Assembly: GCA_003996215.1 (NCBI GenBank) | Contig: QJPP01007596.1 | Span: forward strand, 124,001-188,000 | Reading direction: 5' to 3' | From: Jaltomata sinuosa | Taxonomy: Eukaryota; Streptophyta; Magnoliopsida; Solanales; Solanaceae | DNA length: 64,000 nucleotides | In this document: positions 33,666 to 44,350 of the stretch, piece after piece | Numbering within the stretch: position 1 is the first letter of the stretch | Layout: every line of letters starts with the position of its first letter | Position numbers and translations under genes: made by a program | The notes under the pieces: model-generated | The model's database searches: none | What the model was told of the DNA's origin: nothing | What the model saw: only the letters and a program-made list of their open reading frames with translations

Positions 33666-34098
33666 TGTTGGGTTCGAAATCGAGAGGGCGTCATGCGAAA
33701 GCTATTGATTGCAAACCATCAAGGCGATAAATCAGACGACACATAAAAATATACTAAAAGTCTAAAAAGCATAATATTATAATGTGATTTGGCCAATTGG
33801 CCTACATATGAAAAAACTAAATTAAAAAACATAAAATCTATGAGAGAATAATCTTCCCCTAAACAAGACTCTTTAAACGACTACATTGTGGATGTTATTG
33901 TGTTTTGAAATGAGAAGAGAGATCTTCAATTTATAGAGGTTCAAAACTTTTCCTCCAAAAAAGAGGTTAGCCATATATGGAAGAGAATTATATTTTCCTT
34001 TTCGAAAAAGTAAAAACAATTATGGTAATACTTATACTTTTCTTTCAAGAAAAGTAAAACTCAAATTTGGTAAGAAAATCAGGGCAAAAACCTTAACA
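33666..34098 (-). repeat. 5' LTR of the TRIM-type element
   Basis: Partner of 32747-33178; it adjoins the primer-binding site. Confidence 0.9.
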
Positions 34099-34164
34099 GC
34101 TAGCACTGTTATCATAATTTAAGCAAACCAGTCAACAAGCACTACAAATGTTAAGTAACAACAT

Positions 34165-34431
34165 ATTCTCTCCTCCGTTTTATTTTATTTGGTCTATGTT
34201 AACTTGACATTCTCTTGTAAGAAATATTTATTGGGTGTTTATTTTACTAAAATTAGCCTTACTAATTATGCTTTGAAAATTTAAGTTTATTTATTAATAC
34301 TTTATTTTATCATTTAATGATAAGAGTAGTATTAAAAGAAAATGCTAATCTTCTCTTGATTTTAAAAATTAGACAAGTAAATTGAAACAACTATTTTTAG
34401 TAAGTGCTCAAGTAAAATAAAACGAAGGGAG
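34165..34431. mobile_element. Stowaway-like MITE
   Basis: Left TTCTCTCCTCCGTTTTATTT; reverse complement of the right end CTCCCTTCGTTTTATTTTAC. AT-rich interior. Confidence 0.7.
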
Positions 34432-34770
34432 TATATGATAGAGAAAACATGGATTTGGATCCTCTCCATTACCCCTTCTCTCCATTTCCTCAAGTGCATA
34501 TTTAGATGAGTGAAACTTGTCATATTTAAAATTTAAAGATCTAGATTAAATTAATTTAACAAACCTCTTCACCATAGTTAAACAAATAAATTAGGAAAAA
34601 ACTCACCAACTTTGGTAAAAAGAAATCTCATCTTCCACAAATTTAACTCATTAATATCATTATTTTCATGATATATGTTTTACATCCCCTTAATTGCATT
34701 GTTTAATTTAATTGTTTCAAACCAATATAGGGTCGATAATCACCATTAATTAGCGTCACCATTTAATTAT

Positions 34771-35803
34771 GAGAAAATACATAAACTCCCTCCTAAAATT
34801 GGACGTGATTTGGATGTAGACACCTAAACTTTATGGTGGTCCTATTACCCGCTCAACAATTATAAACTGATTACATTTTTTTTTGGCCACCTGTCATAGA
34901 GAGTGTATGCACTCTCTTAAGGAGAGTGAGGAACCGGAAAAATAATTAAAATTTTATTTTTATAAATTTCTCTTTATAAAATATATTTTTTTTCGTTTTT
35001 TTGTTATTTTAATTTTTTTTCTTTTCTTTTTCTCTTCCTTCTTTAGCTTGTTGCCACCATTTTTTCATCTCCATTAGACACACACACCCCTCCCCACCCC
35101 CACCCCACTCCACTCCACCCCAAACCCACTCTGATTTTATCATTTCTTCACAATTTTATCATCTTCACTTAAAAATTTAAAAAAATTTCTTACATTTCGA
35201 ATAATTTTATAAATTTCATTGAATTCAAGATGATTAGGAGATATCATTTAACTTTTATTCAAAATTAAATTCAACTCCTTACAAATTTTGGGGATTCATT
35301 GATTCTTTTCAAAATCTTCCTTTTCAATTTTTCTAAAGTTATATAAAAAAAAAATAATTGATGATATTTCATAGCCTTGAATTTGCTCAAAATAAAAAAT
35401 GAAAGAATATGAAAAAAAAGAAAAAACACATTCTATAAAAACAATGAAGAAGATTAGTTGCAGAAGAAGAAAGAACAAAGGAAAGAATATGGGGAAAATG
35501 GGTTAGTAAAGAAGAAGCACATAGAGGGGGTGAGTGAGTTGTGGAATAGAAAAGTTATAAAGTCAAAAATAAGAAAGAGAAAAAGAAAGAAAAAGAAAAA
35601 TAATTTTTTAAAATATAAATGAACACGTGTCGATTGATGATTGGGGTGTGACTAACACTTATTTTTGAAAATTGGAGCTGACACAAAATGAATGTAATAA
35701 TATCAGTTTAAAATTATTGAGTGGGGTGGTAGGACCTCCGTAAAGTTTAGATGTCTACATCTAAATCACGTCCAACTTTAGGGGTGAGTTTATGCATTTT
35801 CTC
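34771..35803. mobile_element. Mutator-type foldback MITE, 9-bp target duplication TTTAATTAT
   Basis: Left GAGAAAATACATAAACTCCC, reverse complement of right end GAGAAAATGCATAAACTCAC. Inverted similarity continues through GGACGTGATTTGGATGTAGA and beyond, about 120 bp per arm. TTTAATTAT is at 34762-34770 and 35804-35812. The centre holds a C-rich tract near 35080-35120 and an A/G-rich tract near 35400-35610. Confidence 0.88.
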
Positions 35804-35814
35804 TTTAATTATTA

Positions 35815-35890
35815 ATTAAAAAAACTTAAAGTTTTATTAAATAAAAAAACTTAAAGTTTTATTAAATAAAAAAATTAAAGTTTTATATAC
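35815..35890. repeat. Three 27-bp tandem units
   Basis: AAACTTAAAGTTTTATTAAA repeated three times with minor change; AACTTTAAGTTT is near-palindromic. Confidence 0.75.
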
Positions 35891-36010
35891 TAACAATAAA
35901 AAGAGAATAACAGGGACAGTAGGCAACATATTCACAATTGTAGTACTAATTTTCGAGCTGGAGATGGATATTTCAATTTGACCACTTGGGTAAATAACAT
36001 GGGATATTAT

Positions 36011-36888
36011 TGTTAGAATGTTGACCCCCTAATTTGCCTAAGGAACATGTTAAGCGATCTGTTCCTTTGTCGAATACTTAAGTATAAAGCAGTAAAGAGA
36101 ACCCACGATGTTATACGTGGAAAACACCCGGCTCACAAAGGGTAAAAACCACGACTTACACCTCTGTAGGATTTAACCCAACTCCACTAAAACAATGAGC
36201 CTCAACACAAGATTACAAACTCTGTAACCTAAGGAATTATAAACTCTAATTCCTAAAATACCACACAAACCTCCCCAGGTTTATGTGCCCACGTCCTCGA
36301 GTTATCCCAACTTGAAAATTAACTCCTATACCAGTTTATAACTCACTGGCACTAAGAAGGAATGATTACAACTCAATGAGAAACAATACAATTAACTTGA
36401 CTCAAGAACAGTAAAACATAGACTTAAGGAACACGTTCTTCAATCTGGTTTCTTGTATTGGCTGCACTTAGATCTTCACTCAGAACTCTCTCAAATATGA
36501 ACTCTCTCAATTTGATTGTGTTCTGCTTGTGGCTCTCTTTGTAAGTGCGTGAAGTTTTTGTAAAACTTCTCTTGTATTTATGCTGAGAGTCCTCTACTTG
36601 TTTTGGTTGATTTCCTTTCATATTTGGGAATCCTTATCCTTGTAGGAATTGTCAAGTCAATTTCCTTAATTTCTTTCATTGTGGGATTCCTCCTTATGAA
36701 AGGAAACTTTGTGCAAGCTGGACTCTCCTCATAAACACATTTTCTCCACACGCCTTTGCTCCTGTCTCCGTGTCATCTGCCTTCTCCTGATCCTAGTTGG
36801 ATTCTTGAGAGGAACAAGTCACAAATACATGTTCTCTGCATGTGTTCCACAACTTTGTCAATCTTCAAAACTCTACCTTGATCCAACA
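36011..36888 (-). repeat. 3' LTR of the Sirevirus
   Basis: 878 bp, TG...CA ends. The 165-codon plus-strand frame overlapping its right end is not a gene. Confidence 0.93.
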
Positions 36889-36912
36889 AATTCCTCTTTT
36901 TTGATGATGACA
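36889..36912 (-). other. Polypurine tract of the Sirevirus
   Basis: On the minus strand GTCATCATCAAAAAAGAGG then AATT meets the LTR. The CATCATCAAA followed by a purine run is a recognised Sirevirus signature. Confidence 0.8.
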
Positions 36913-37328
36913 AACCCTTGCTTCTTGTATGCAAGATTCAACCTGTATCATGTCAGTTTTCTTAAGGCAAACTGTAAAAAAAATACATTAGAGGAACATG
37001 TCAGACCAATGGGTTATAAATACCACACAAGCAACAATCATCTTCCCCCTTTTGGCATCATAAAACACTGTAAAGACACACATCATTCCAATTCAAATAG
37101 TATTCTATACTCATGGCCACTGGGCTATCACCTATGCAAACACTTAAAAGGTAAGAGTTTAATTAGCTATATCAATGTATTTGCAAGTGCACAGGAGACA
37201 AGATGAGATTAGAGCATAAACCCAACATGTTATTAATCACAAAGCATGTACACTAGAAATAGAAATTGAAAGCTCAAAACATGCAAGTGTGAGAACAAAA
37301 AATAGGTTGGGGAGGCTAGAGAGGAAGG

Positions 37329-38770
37329 CTAGGCAGTGAGAGGTGGATGGTCTTTCTTGAGCAGCTCATAGATGCCCTTAAGGCTTGCAGAGTTAGTGGT
37401 TTGCTCAGATGCTAAAGCAGCTTGTGCTTGGGCAAGCTCACCCTTGAGCCTAGCATTTTCCTCCATTAGCAGTGCATGCTTAAGCCCATAGGTGTCATGA
37501 AGCTTAGTCAATTACTCATCATGGGTTTCTATCATAGCAACAATCTCTTCATCTTTGGCAGCCAAACTTGCTCTTAGCCTCTGCAAAGGTGTATTGGCCC
37601 CCCTACGAGGAGTAGGTACAGCAGCCTGGTTCACAATCCCTATCACATCTTTAATTGTCTGATCTTGCCAAGCTTAAACAGGCACGCCAAAGTGTTGAAA
37701 AATCTCTGCCAACCAAAAGCCATACCCCAAGGCATGTTTGGTTCCATCCTGCTTGCAGATCCTATGCATGTGACAGAGTATAAGTCCTGCCAAGTTTATG
37801 AGAATCCTGGAGAGCAACAGTTGCATCAAGGTGAGGTCCATGAAATTTGGCTCAGTGCGTTTTTTCTCCCAGGGAAGCACCATTTTGTGCACCACATCAA
37901 ACAACATCTGATGGAATGAAAGCATAGCCTCCTTATCTACCCTACAGTGCCACTCCAAAGTAGGGTCAATAGCAAATCTCCTAGAAATCTCCACAGCAGA
38001 GGGCAACCCATCCAAGGAAGGCCATTGCCTCTTCACATAGTGACACAAACAAGCATTGGGAACCCCCAAGATCTGGGCTAACAACATAAGAGTAAGAGTG
38101 AAGGATACTTCCCTTACTGTGTTAGAGATAGAGGAAGATGTTCCAGTGGCATTCACATAGAACTGAATTGTCTCAGCTCTTGCCATCTTTCTTCGGGCAT
38201 TATCCTAAAAGAACAGGTTCGACCAACCCTGTGCCTCTACCAAGCCTAGCACCTCAGTCATCTCAGCTCCACCAAACCCAGTCAACACTCTACCTCTTAC
38301 CACAATTCTTGTTCCAAAATTGATTAGCCTTTCAGTTCTAGCATCAGGGGATTCATCAATAGGTTCCATAGTCTCATCCTCTTCTTCCACATGCTCAGGG
38401 AGATCAACCTCCACATCCTCCTGAGAAGCGTCATCATCAATATCATCTTGCTCATGAGACTCCGAGGATGGAAGTCCATGATCATCTTTCTCAGTATCAG
38501 TGGGCTCATCTACTAGCTGGGATTTGACAGAACCCCTGGAAGGAACAAGTTTCCTGACATGTTTCTTTGGTGGTTTTGAGGGAGCAACACCTTTCCTTTC
38601 CTTCTCCTTTCAGCTTTCTCGACTTCATCATCCAATACATCAATGGTATCAGAGAGAGGGGCAGAAGTGCCTCTAGTGGCTCTAGGTCTTTTGGCTGCTG
38701 AGGCAACCATACTTTCTTCTAGACCCCCCTTGGTAGCCCTTGTCATTCGAACAGTGACAGATGTAGCCAC
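37329..38770 (-). pseudogene. Sirevirus envelope-like third gene, C-terminal part, broken
   Basis: Remnant downstream of RNase H. The clearest domain, 37674-38186, starts MARAETIQFYVNATGTSS and resembles the plant transposon protein domain found in these third genes. The frame around it carries in-frame stops near 38203 (TAG), 37674 (TAA) and 37512 (TAA), and is frameshifted before about 38500. The final piece (37329-37511) is alanine/glutamate-rich and likely coiled coil. An acidic stretch (VEEEDETMEPIDE) precedes the domain. Function of this gene in Sireviruses is unknown; no signal peptide or fusion peptide was seen. The N-terminal part is separated by the nested LTR. Confidence 0.7.
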
Positions 38771-38780
38771 ATGAGCAGGA

Positions 38781-39425
38781 TGATACTAGATTGGAAAGCA
38801 TGGATGGTACTATCTTGGATGGCACTTATCCTTCAAGGCCTTTCACACGTAGTCAAGCTAAAGAGCTCCAAGACCTTCAAGCAATGTTCATGAAAAGGGA
38901 AGCATTGGAGAAGCTTGAAGAATCCCCAAGGAAAGCATACAATGTGTGGGTGGTCCATTAAAGTGAGGTGGAAGGAGGAATTCAAGAATTCCCAAAAGAA
39001 GGCAACCAAACAAGGCCCTTACTTCATTAAGGGCAAACCTGTAATAGCTAGTGTCTTCTTATTCCCTAGTATAAGTAGTAGCTTTTCTTCATTTTGGAAG
39101 ACTAGTTTTTGCATATTGAAGATTGATACTCTAAACTTGTAGTTGCTAGTGTAAGGCTTAGTGTAATTTCCTTAAGGAATTAGTGAGTGATTAGGGTGAC
39201 TCTCTTGATTGTTAGTTTAACTTCTTTACTTAATTAATCGAAGGTCTCCCACTTGTGGATTTCATTTAGGTTTCCTTGATTAGTTGAGTTGAATTAGTAT
39301 CTAGTTGTTGGAATCAATTGGGAGGTGAGGGTTTTAGCCTCTTGTTGCCCATAATTTCAATTCCTAGTTATTAATTCTCATATCTTTTCCTTCGTTTCTT
39401 CTTGTTTGTTGTATTCCCGTTATCA
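38781..39425 (+). mobile_element. Nested solo LTR of another LTR retrotransposon
   Basis: 645 bp with ends TGATA...TATCA, flanked by CAGGA at 38776-38780 and 39426-39430, inserted in the Sirevirus third gene. The first ~180 bp read in plus frame as a polyprotein tail with FTRSQAKELQ, ending at a TAA; such TRS-A-K-L motifs are common at the C-terminus of plant Ty3-gypsy polyproteins, which can extend into the LTR. A TATA-like AGTATAAGTAG lies near 39069. No internal domain or second LTR, so unequal recombination presumably removed them. A TRIM-size element is less likely, as no terminal direct repeats were seen within it. Confidence 0.8.
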
Positions 39426-39430
39426 CAGGA

Positions 39431-40026
39431 GGAGCTGCTTCAGGTTCATCATCTGGTATTCAAACAGCCTTTCCTGAGGCCTTGCGTAGACGAGACCTTA
39501 CGCTTTGTGGAATCAGGTTAGCAATTGGTGTGTTGTCCTCATCATCAGCAACAGGTGTTGAATGGGTATGTTGAACCTGTTCCCTTGAACTAGACCTGCC
39601 ATCCTCAGCTTTCCCTTCAGCAGATGCACCCAAATTTTCTCCAACAGGTGAACTGGGTTCAACTGTGGGTTTCCCTGTGTTTTTCCCCTCACGAGGTGCA
39701 TCCTCCTTTACTCCCTCATCACTCTCTATTCTTTCATCCACAGATTCTCCCTGACGACCAGCACCAACAACCTCCAAAGCATTATCTTGCTCTTCATATA
39801 GAACCAATGCATTAGTATCATCACCACTCAAATCATCACCCAGAACTGCTGAAAATTGCTCCATATGAGCCATACTCTTAGAATCAACAAGAATAACAGA
39901 AGGGAGATGAATAGTAGTGACCTGTTCCTCAAAGGGAATCAGTGCATGACTGAGTGACATGGAAGAACTAGCAATTGTTTTTGGAATTTCTGGTGATTTG
40001 GGAGAGGAGGGTGATTGTGGTTCCAT
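39431..40026 (-). pseudogene. Sirevirus envelope-like third gene, N-terminal part
   Basis: A frame of 188 codons from the ATG at 40026 (MEPQSPSSPKSPEIPKT) to a stop at 39460. Ser/Pro-rich start, strongly acidic middle, and an arginine-rich end (QSVRSRLRKASGK). No membrane segment. It meets the nested LTR at 39431. Confidence 0.65.
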
Positions 40027-40594
40027 TATAGAGATGAGAGAAGAGAGAAGAAATGAAAGAGGGTTTTAGTTTCGGAGAGAAGGCTTTAGTAAACAAAGAG
40101 ATTGGGAGTGAATGAATTCAAAAAAGGACTTTAAATAAGAGAATTAGCCGTTTGACATTAAATAGAGTCCTTTAAGTGGAAGAGTCCTATTCTAGGAAAG
40201 AGATCTTTGATTGACAACTGTCCAATCACGTCAATAGTGACCTGATTTGGTTGGATCTCTTTTCCTTTTTAAAGAATGGCGGTTATAGGCTTTAGGTGTA
40301 ATGAGGTTTCTTTTGGTTCAGGTGAGAGGGACAAGTACACATGCACAGTTTGAGCAATCAATTTCTTTAAGCATAGTGCACATACCTTGGTTTTTAAATT
40401 TTGCATTGAGTTCTTGTCCCAATCTGATGTCCTGATTTCCTGTTGCACATACAAATACCAAGTTATAGTGCTTAAGCAACTTGAACCCTTAAAAGTGGCA
40501 AAAGGACATACAACTTAATATACAAGACTGAGCATAAGAATTTAAAAATAAAATACAATATGTACAGTGTTCATTAGCCAATCACTGGGGGTAC

Positions 40595-40987
40595 TCATGT
40601 GATCTTAATCATCCCCAGTTCTAACCTGTTCATTTTAAAGTGATCCCTTGACAGAGCCTTTGTGAATATGTCAGCAATCTGCTTCTCTGTGGCACAGAAG
40701 TGCATGGAGATAAATCTCTTTTCCACATTATCCCTCAGGAAGTGGTGTCTTATGTCAATGTGCTTGGTCCTTTTGTGCTGAATTAGATTTTTGTCAATAT
40801 TTATTGCACTTGTATTATCACAAAAGATAGGCACATAGTTAATGTTCAACCCAAAGTTCTTGAGTTGTTGCTTGATCCAGAGTAATTGTGCACAACATGA
40901 GGCAACAGCCACATATTCAACTTCAGATCTGGAGAGGGCTACAAAGTTCTGCTTCATAGTTGCCCATGATATCAGACATGATCCCAA
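40595..40987 (-). pseudogene. Sirevirus RNase H, C-terminal part
   Basis: Ty1-copia RNase H end with GSCLISWATMKQ, ALSRSEVEYVA, FCDNTSAI, KRTKHIDIRHHF and IADIFTKAL. Out of frame with the preceding block by a frameshift near 40975-40987. Confidence 0.85.
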
Positions 40988-41637
40988 GAAGTGTGCATTC
41001 TAGTAGTGTTTTTTCTGTCCACCAAATAGCCTACATAGTCTGCATCAGCATATCCTACAAGTTCAAAGTTGCTACCTTTTGGATACCATAATCCCAAGTC
41101 AGTAGTGCCATTCAAGTATCTGAGGATCCTTTTGACAACCTTCAAGTGAGGTTCCTTGAGATTGGCCTGGAATCTTGCACAAAGACCTACACTGAAGACA
41201 ATATCAGGTCTGTTGATTGTAAGATATAGGAGAGATACAATCATTCCTCTGTACAGCTTCTGCTCTACTGCTGGACCTGTTCCTTCCAGACCTAACTTTG
41301 TTGCTGTAGCTATTGGAGTGTCTATCTCCTTTGCATCATCCATCTCGAACCTTTTGAGCAGCTCCTTGGCATACTTCTGCTGGTGAATCATTGTTCCAGA
41401 AGGGGTTTGTTTTATCTGAAGCCCCAAAAGAAAATAGAGCTCTCCCATCATGCTCATTTCAAATTCTTTGCTCATCAGGGCAGCAAACTCCTTTGTGAGG
41501 GCCTTGCTAGTACCTCCAAATATGATGTCATCAACATATACCTGCACCACCAATAAGTCTCTTCCTTTGTTCTTGAGAAATAGGGTGTTGTCAATCTTAC
41601 CTCTTGTGTAGTCATGATCAAAAAGAAACTTTGACAA
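40972..41637 (-). pseudogene. Sirevirus reverse transcriptase C-terminal half and start of RNase H
   Basis: Contains the catalytic VYVDDIIFGG, then LGLQIKQ, QQKYAKELLKRF, RPDIVFSVGL and GYADADY (RNase H start). An in-frame TAG near 41662 separates it from the N-terminal half, at a position where the family has LYGLKQ (CAG to TAG would explain it). Confidence 0.88.
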
Positions 41638-41661
41638 CCTTTCATACCATGCTCTTGGAGC

Positions 41662-42399
41662 CTATTTGAGTCCATAGAGGGCTTTATCAAGCTTGTAAAC
41701 ATCGTTAGGATAGTTAGAGTCTTCAAAGTTTGGAGGTTGTTTGACAAACACTTCTTTCTTCAACAGCCCATTGAGGAAGACACTTTTTACATCCATCTGA
41801 TAGAGAGTGAATTCCATGTAGGCTGCAAAGGCTATGAGGAGTCTGATTGCCTCCAATCTAGCTACGGGTGCAAAGGTCTTATCATAGTCTATTCCTTCTT
41901 CCTGATTATACCCCTGGACCACAAGTCTGGCCTTGTTCCTTGTGACTGTTCCATTTTCATTCAACTTATTCCTGAACACCCACTTGGTACCTATGATGGT
42001 TCTATTCTTTGGTTTTGGTTCCAAGTGCCATACCTTGTTCCTTTTAAACTGATTGAGCTCTTCTTCCATTGCAATGATCCAGTCAGCATCCTGCAAGGCT
42101 TCATTGATTTTCTTGGGCTCTATCATGGACAAGAAGGATTCAAAGGCACAGAGATTCTTCAGTCCAGATCTGGTTGTTATGCCAGTGATTAGATCAGTAA
42201 GGATGTTGTCTATTGAATGTGAGCCTTGATATTTATACCCTTTGAGTACCATCTCTTCTGCCTCCTCAGCTTGATCTTCATATTCATCCTCCTGACTCAT
42301 GGTTTCATCATTTTGGTCAGCTACAGGAACTCCATCAACCTTGTTGTGTCTGTCAGTTTCAGCATTAGTTGAACCTGTTCCTTCAACCTGTTCTTGCAT
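41662..42399 (-). pseudogene. Sirevirus integrase-RT linker and reverse transcriptase N-terminal half
   Basis: Starts with an acidic linker, then the Ty1-copia RT motifs VWHLEPKPKN, IGTKWVFRNKLNE, NKARLVVQGYNQ, FAPVARLEAIR, QMDVKSVFLNG and KLDKALYGLK, and stops there. Confidence 0.88.
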
Positions 42400-42435
42400 A
42401 ACTGGTTCAGATACCTGAGATAGTTCATCAATTTC

Positions 42436-42717
42436 CTACGTACTTTGATTAGCCATGACATTGCTTTCATCAAATATAACATGCATATTTTCCTCTACAC
42501 AATTAGTTCTTTTATTTATCACCCTATAAGCTTTACTATGTGAAGAGTAGCCTAGAAAGATTCCATCATCACTTCTGACATCAAATTTTCCTAACAAATT
42601 CTTTCCATTATTATGGATGAAGCATTTGCATCCAAAAGCTCTCAGATGAGAGATGTTAGGTTTTTTGCCTTTGAGTAATTCATAAGGTTTTTGTCTAGGA
42701 GAGGCCTGGACATGCAT
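42436..42717 (-). pseudogene. Sirevirus integrase C-terminal region
   Basis: KPYELLKGKKPNISHLRAFG, a conserved block after the integrase core, followed by FDVRSDDGIFLGYSS. Shifted by one frame relative to the preceding integrase piece, near 42690-42700. Confidence 0.85.
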
Positions 42718-42755
42718 CTATTGAGTATATAGCAAGCAGTGTTAATAGCTTCAGC

Positions 42756-43751
42756 TCAAAATTGGCTAGCCACATTACTAGCTATCATCATGGTTCTGGC
42801 CATCTCCTGCAGAGTTCTATTCTTTCTTTCAACTACCCCATTTTGTTGAGGAGTTCTAGGAGCAAAGAAGTTATGATCAATACCATGAGTGGAGCAGTAG
42901 TTAGCAAATTTTGCATTTTCAAACTCAGTTCCATGGTCTGATCTGATTGTAACTAGTTGATTGTCAAGTTTCTTTTCCAGTTTTCTCACTAAAGTGCAGA
43001 ATGCCTCAAATTTATCTTCTTTAGAAGCAAGAAAAACTGTCCAAGAGTACCTTGTGAAGTCATCAACTAGTACAAACATATACTTTTTGCCACTTCTACT
43101 TTTTACTCTCATAGGGCCACACAGATCCATGTGGACCAGTTCCAAGGATCTGGTCAAGCTTATCACCTGCTTAGTTTTGAAAGAATATCTTACTTGTTTA
43201 CCTTGAGTACAAGCAGCACAGACTTTATCTTCCTTGAACTTAGTTTTAGGTAGTCCTACTACCAAGTCCTTGTAGATCAGTTTGTTCAGTTGAACATGAC
43301 TAGCATTCCCCAATCTTTTGTGCCATAGCAGAGGGTCTTTGTCCATCACACTGAGACAAACCAGATCCTTAGCAGGGACCTTTGAGATATCAGCAGTGTA
43401 CACATGCTTATACCTTTGTCCAGTTAAGACAGTTTCCCCAGTGCTTAGGTATATCACTTCCACACCTGTAGAGTAGAAGATTATCTTGTTTTCTTTGTCA
43501 CAGAGTTGTGAGATGCTGAGTAGATTGTGGTTCAGTCCTTCAACATGGTATACCTTTTCAATTGAGTGCTCTTCAGACTTACCTGTTTTACCAACTCCTG
43601 TGATCTTACCTTTCTTTCCTCCTCCAAAGGCCACATTCCCTCCCTTTCCTTCTGCTAGTGAGAGGAATTTTTCTTTATCTCCTGTCATGTGTCTTGAGCA
43701 AGCACTGTTCATGTACCAATGTTGCTTGCTTCCTCTCACCTTTTCCTGCAA
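42756..43751 (-). pseudogene. Sirevirus protease and integrase core
   Basis: The protease site reads WYMNSACSRHMTG; the family has Asp-Ser in this place (D-S-G/A), so the catalytic Asp is Asn here. Integrase: HHCC zinc region (LLWHKRLGNASH ... CAACTQGK), then HMDLCGPM, RSDHGTEFENA and NGVVERKNRTLQE, with all three acidic catalytic residues present. The frame ends at a TGA at 42756, where the family has Trp (FWAEA), and resumes in the same frame for a few residues. Confidence 0.9.
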
Positions 43752-43819
43752 AATATATTAAAGGTTAGTCTTAGGAACCCAGGCTAACTTGGGCCCTTTC
43801 CTTTGATTAAAGGGATGAA

Positions 43820-44104
43820 TTAGATCTCTATGGGTCCATTTTGGAAAAATTTTGACAGGCTGTTTCTTTTGTGCAGACCTGCTCCTTGAGGAGGAACATT
43901 TCTATTAACATGTCTATTTTTTCTTCCAAAAGCAGCTTTGAAATTTTTTTCATGTTGAGCTTTAGCCGTTGGACAAGCTTCCCTTAGGTGACCAACCTTA
44001 CCATAGTGAGTACAAAGATTAGAGGTTCCTTCAGAAAATTCTTTATCAAAGCCTATTTCAGTTTTAGTGCTATATGTTTTATTACCCAGCTGAGTAACAA
44101 TCAT
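43820..44104 (-). pseudogene. Sirevirus gag C-terminal region with second zinc knuckle
   Basis: Contains CTHYGKVGHLREAC, a CCHC zinc knuckle whose second Cys is Tyr. Linked to the main gag frame through a coiled-coil-like part that is out of frame after 44350. Confidence 0.75.
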
Positions 44105-44350
44105 TGAAGATTGAGTTCATTTATTTGCTCTTTCGAGCTCATATTTGGTTCTGGCTAATTCAAGATTTATTCTTCTGGATTTTCCCCTTTCTATATATAG
44201 TTTATCTTTGGACCTCTTAAGATCTTGTTCACATCTGATTTGGTCATCACTCTTGTGTCCCTTCCCCTGTTTAATAACCGTTTGTTTCAAAATTTTAGAC
44301 TTGAGAGAGAGAGTGCTAGTTTCAAGTTGCTGTACCTGTTCCTTGAGAGA

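Larger units (their letters stand above)
32747..34098 (-). mobile_element. Non-autonomous LTR retrotransposon (TRIM type), 1352 bp
   Basis: Two direct repeats of about 432 bp at 32747-33178 and 33666-34098 start with TGTTGGGTTCGAAATCGAGA and end with TAACA. A primer-binding site for initiator tRNA-Met lies 2 bp inside the right repeat (33652-33663, GCTCTGATACCA in plus orientation), which sets the element on the minus strand. A purine-rich tract (AAAAATGGGAGATT on the minus strand) adjoins the left repeat. Flanks are GTTAG (32742-32746) and GCTAG (34099-34103), a 5-bp duplication with one change. The internal 490 bp code for nothing recognised, so it depends on proteins from another Ty1-copia element. 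Confidence 0.9.

Noticed and set aside
36709..37206. 165-codon plus-strand frame
   Set aside because: Overlaps the Sirevirus LTR border and polypurine tract, and its start recurs in the other LTR at 46415; antisense to the element.
37329..40026. A true retroviral envelope gene
   Set aside because: No signal peptide, fusion peptide or convincing membrane anchor; better described as the envelope-like third gene of Sireviruses.
41737..42192. 151-codon plus-strand frame
   Set aside because: Antisense shadow of the Sirevirus reverse transcriptase.
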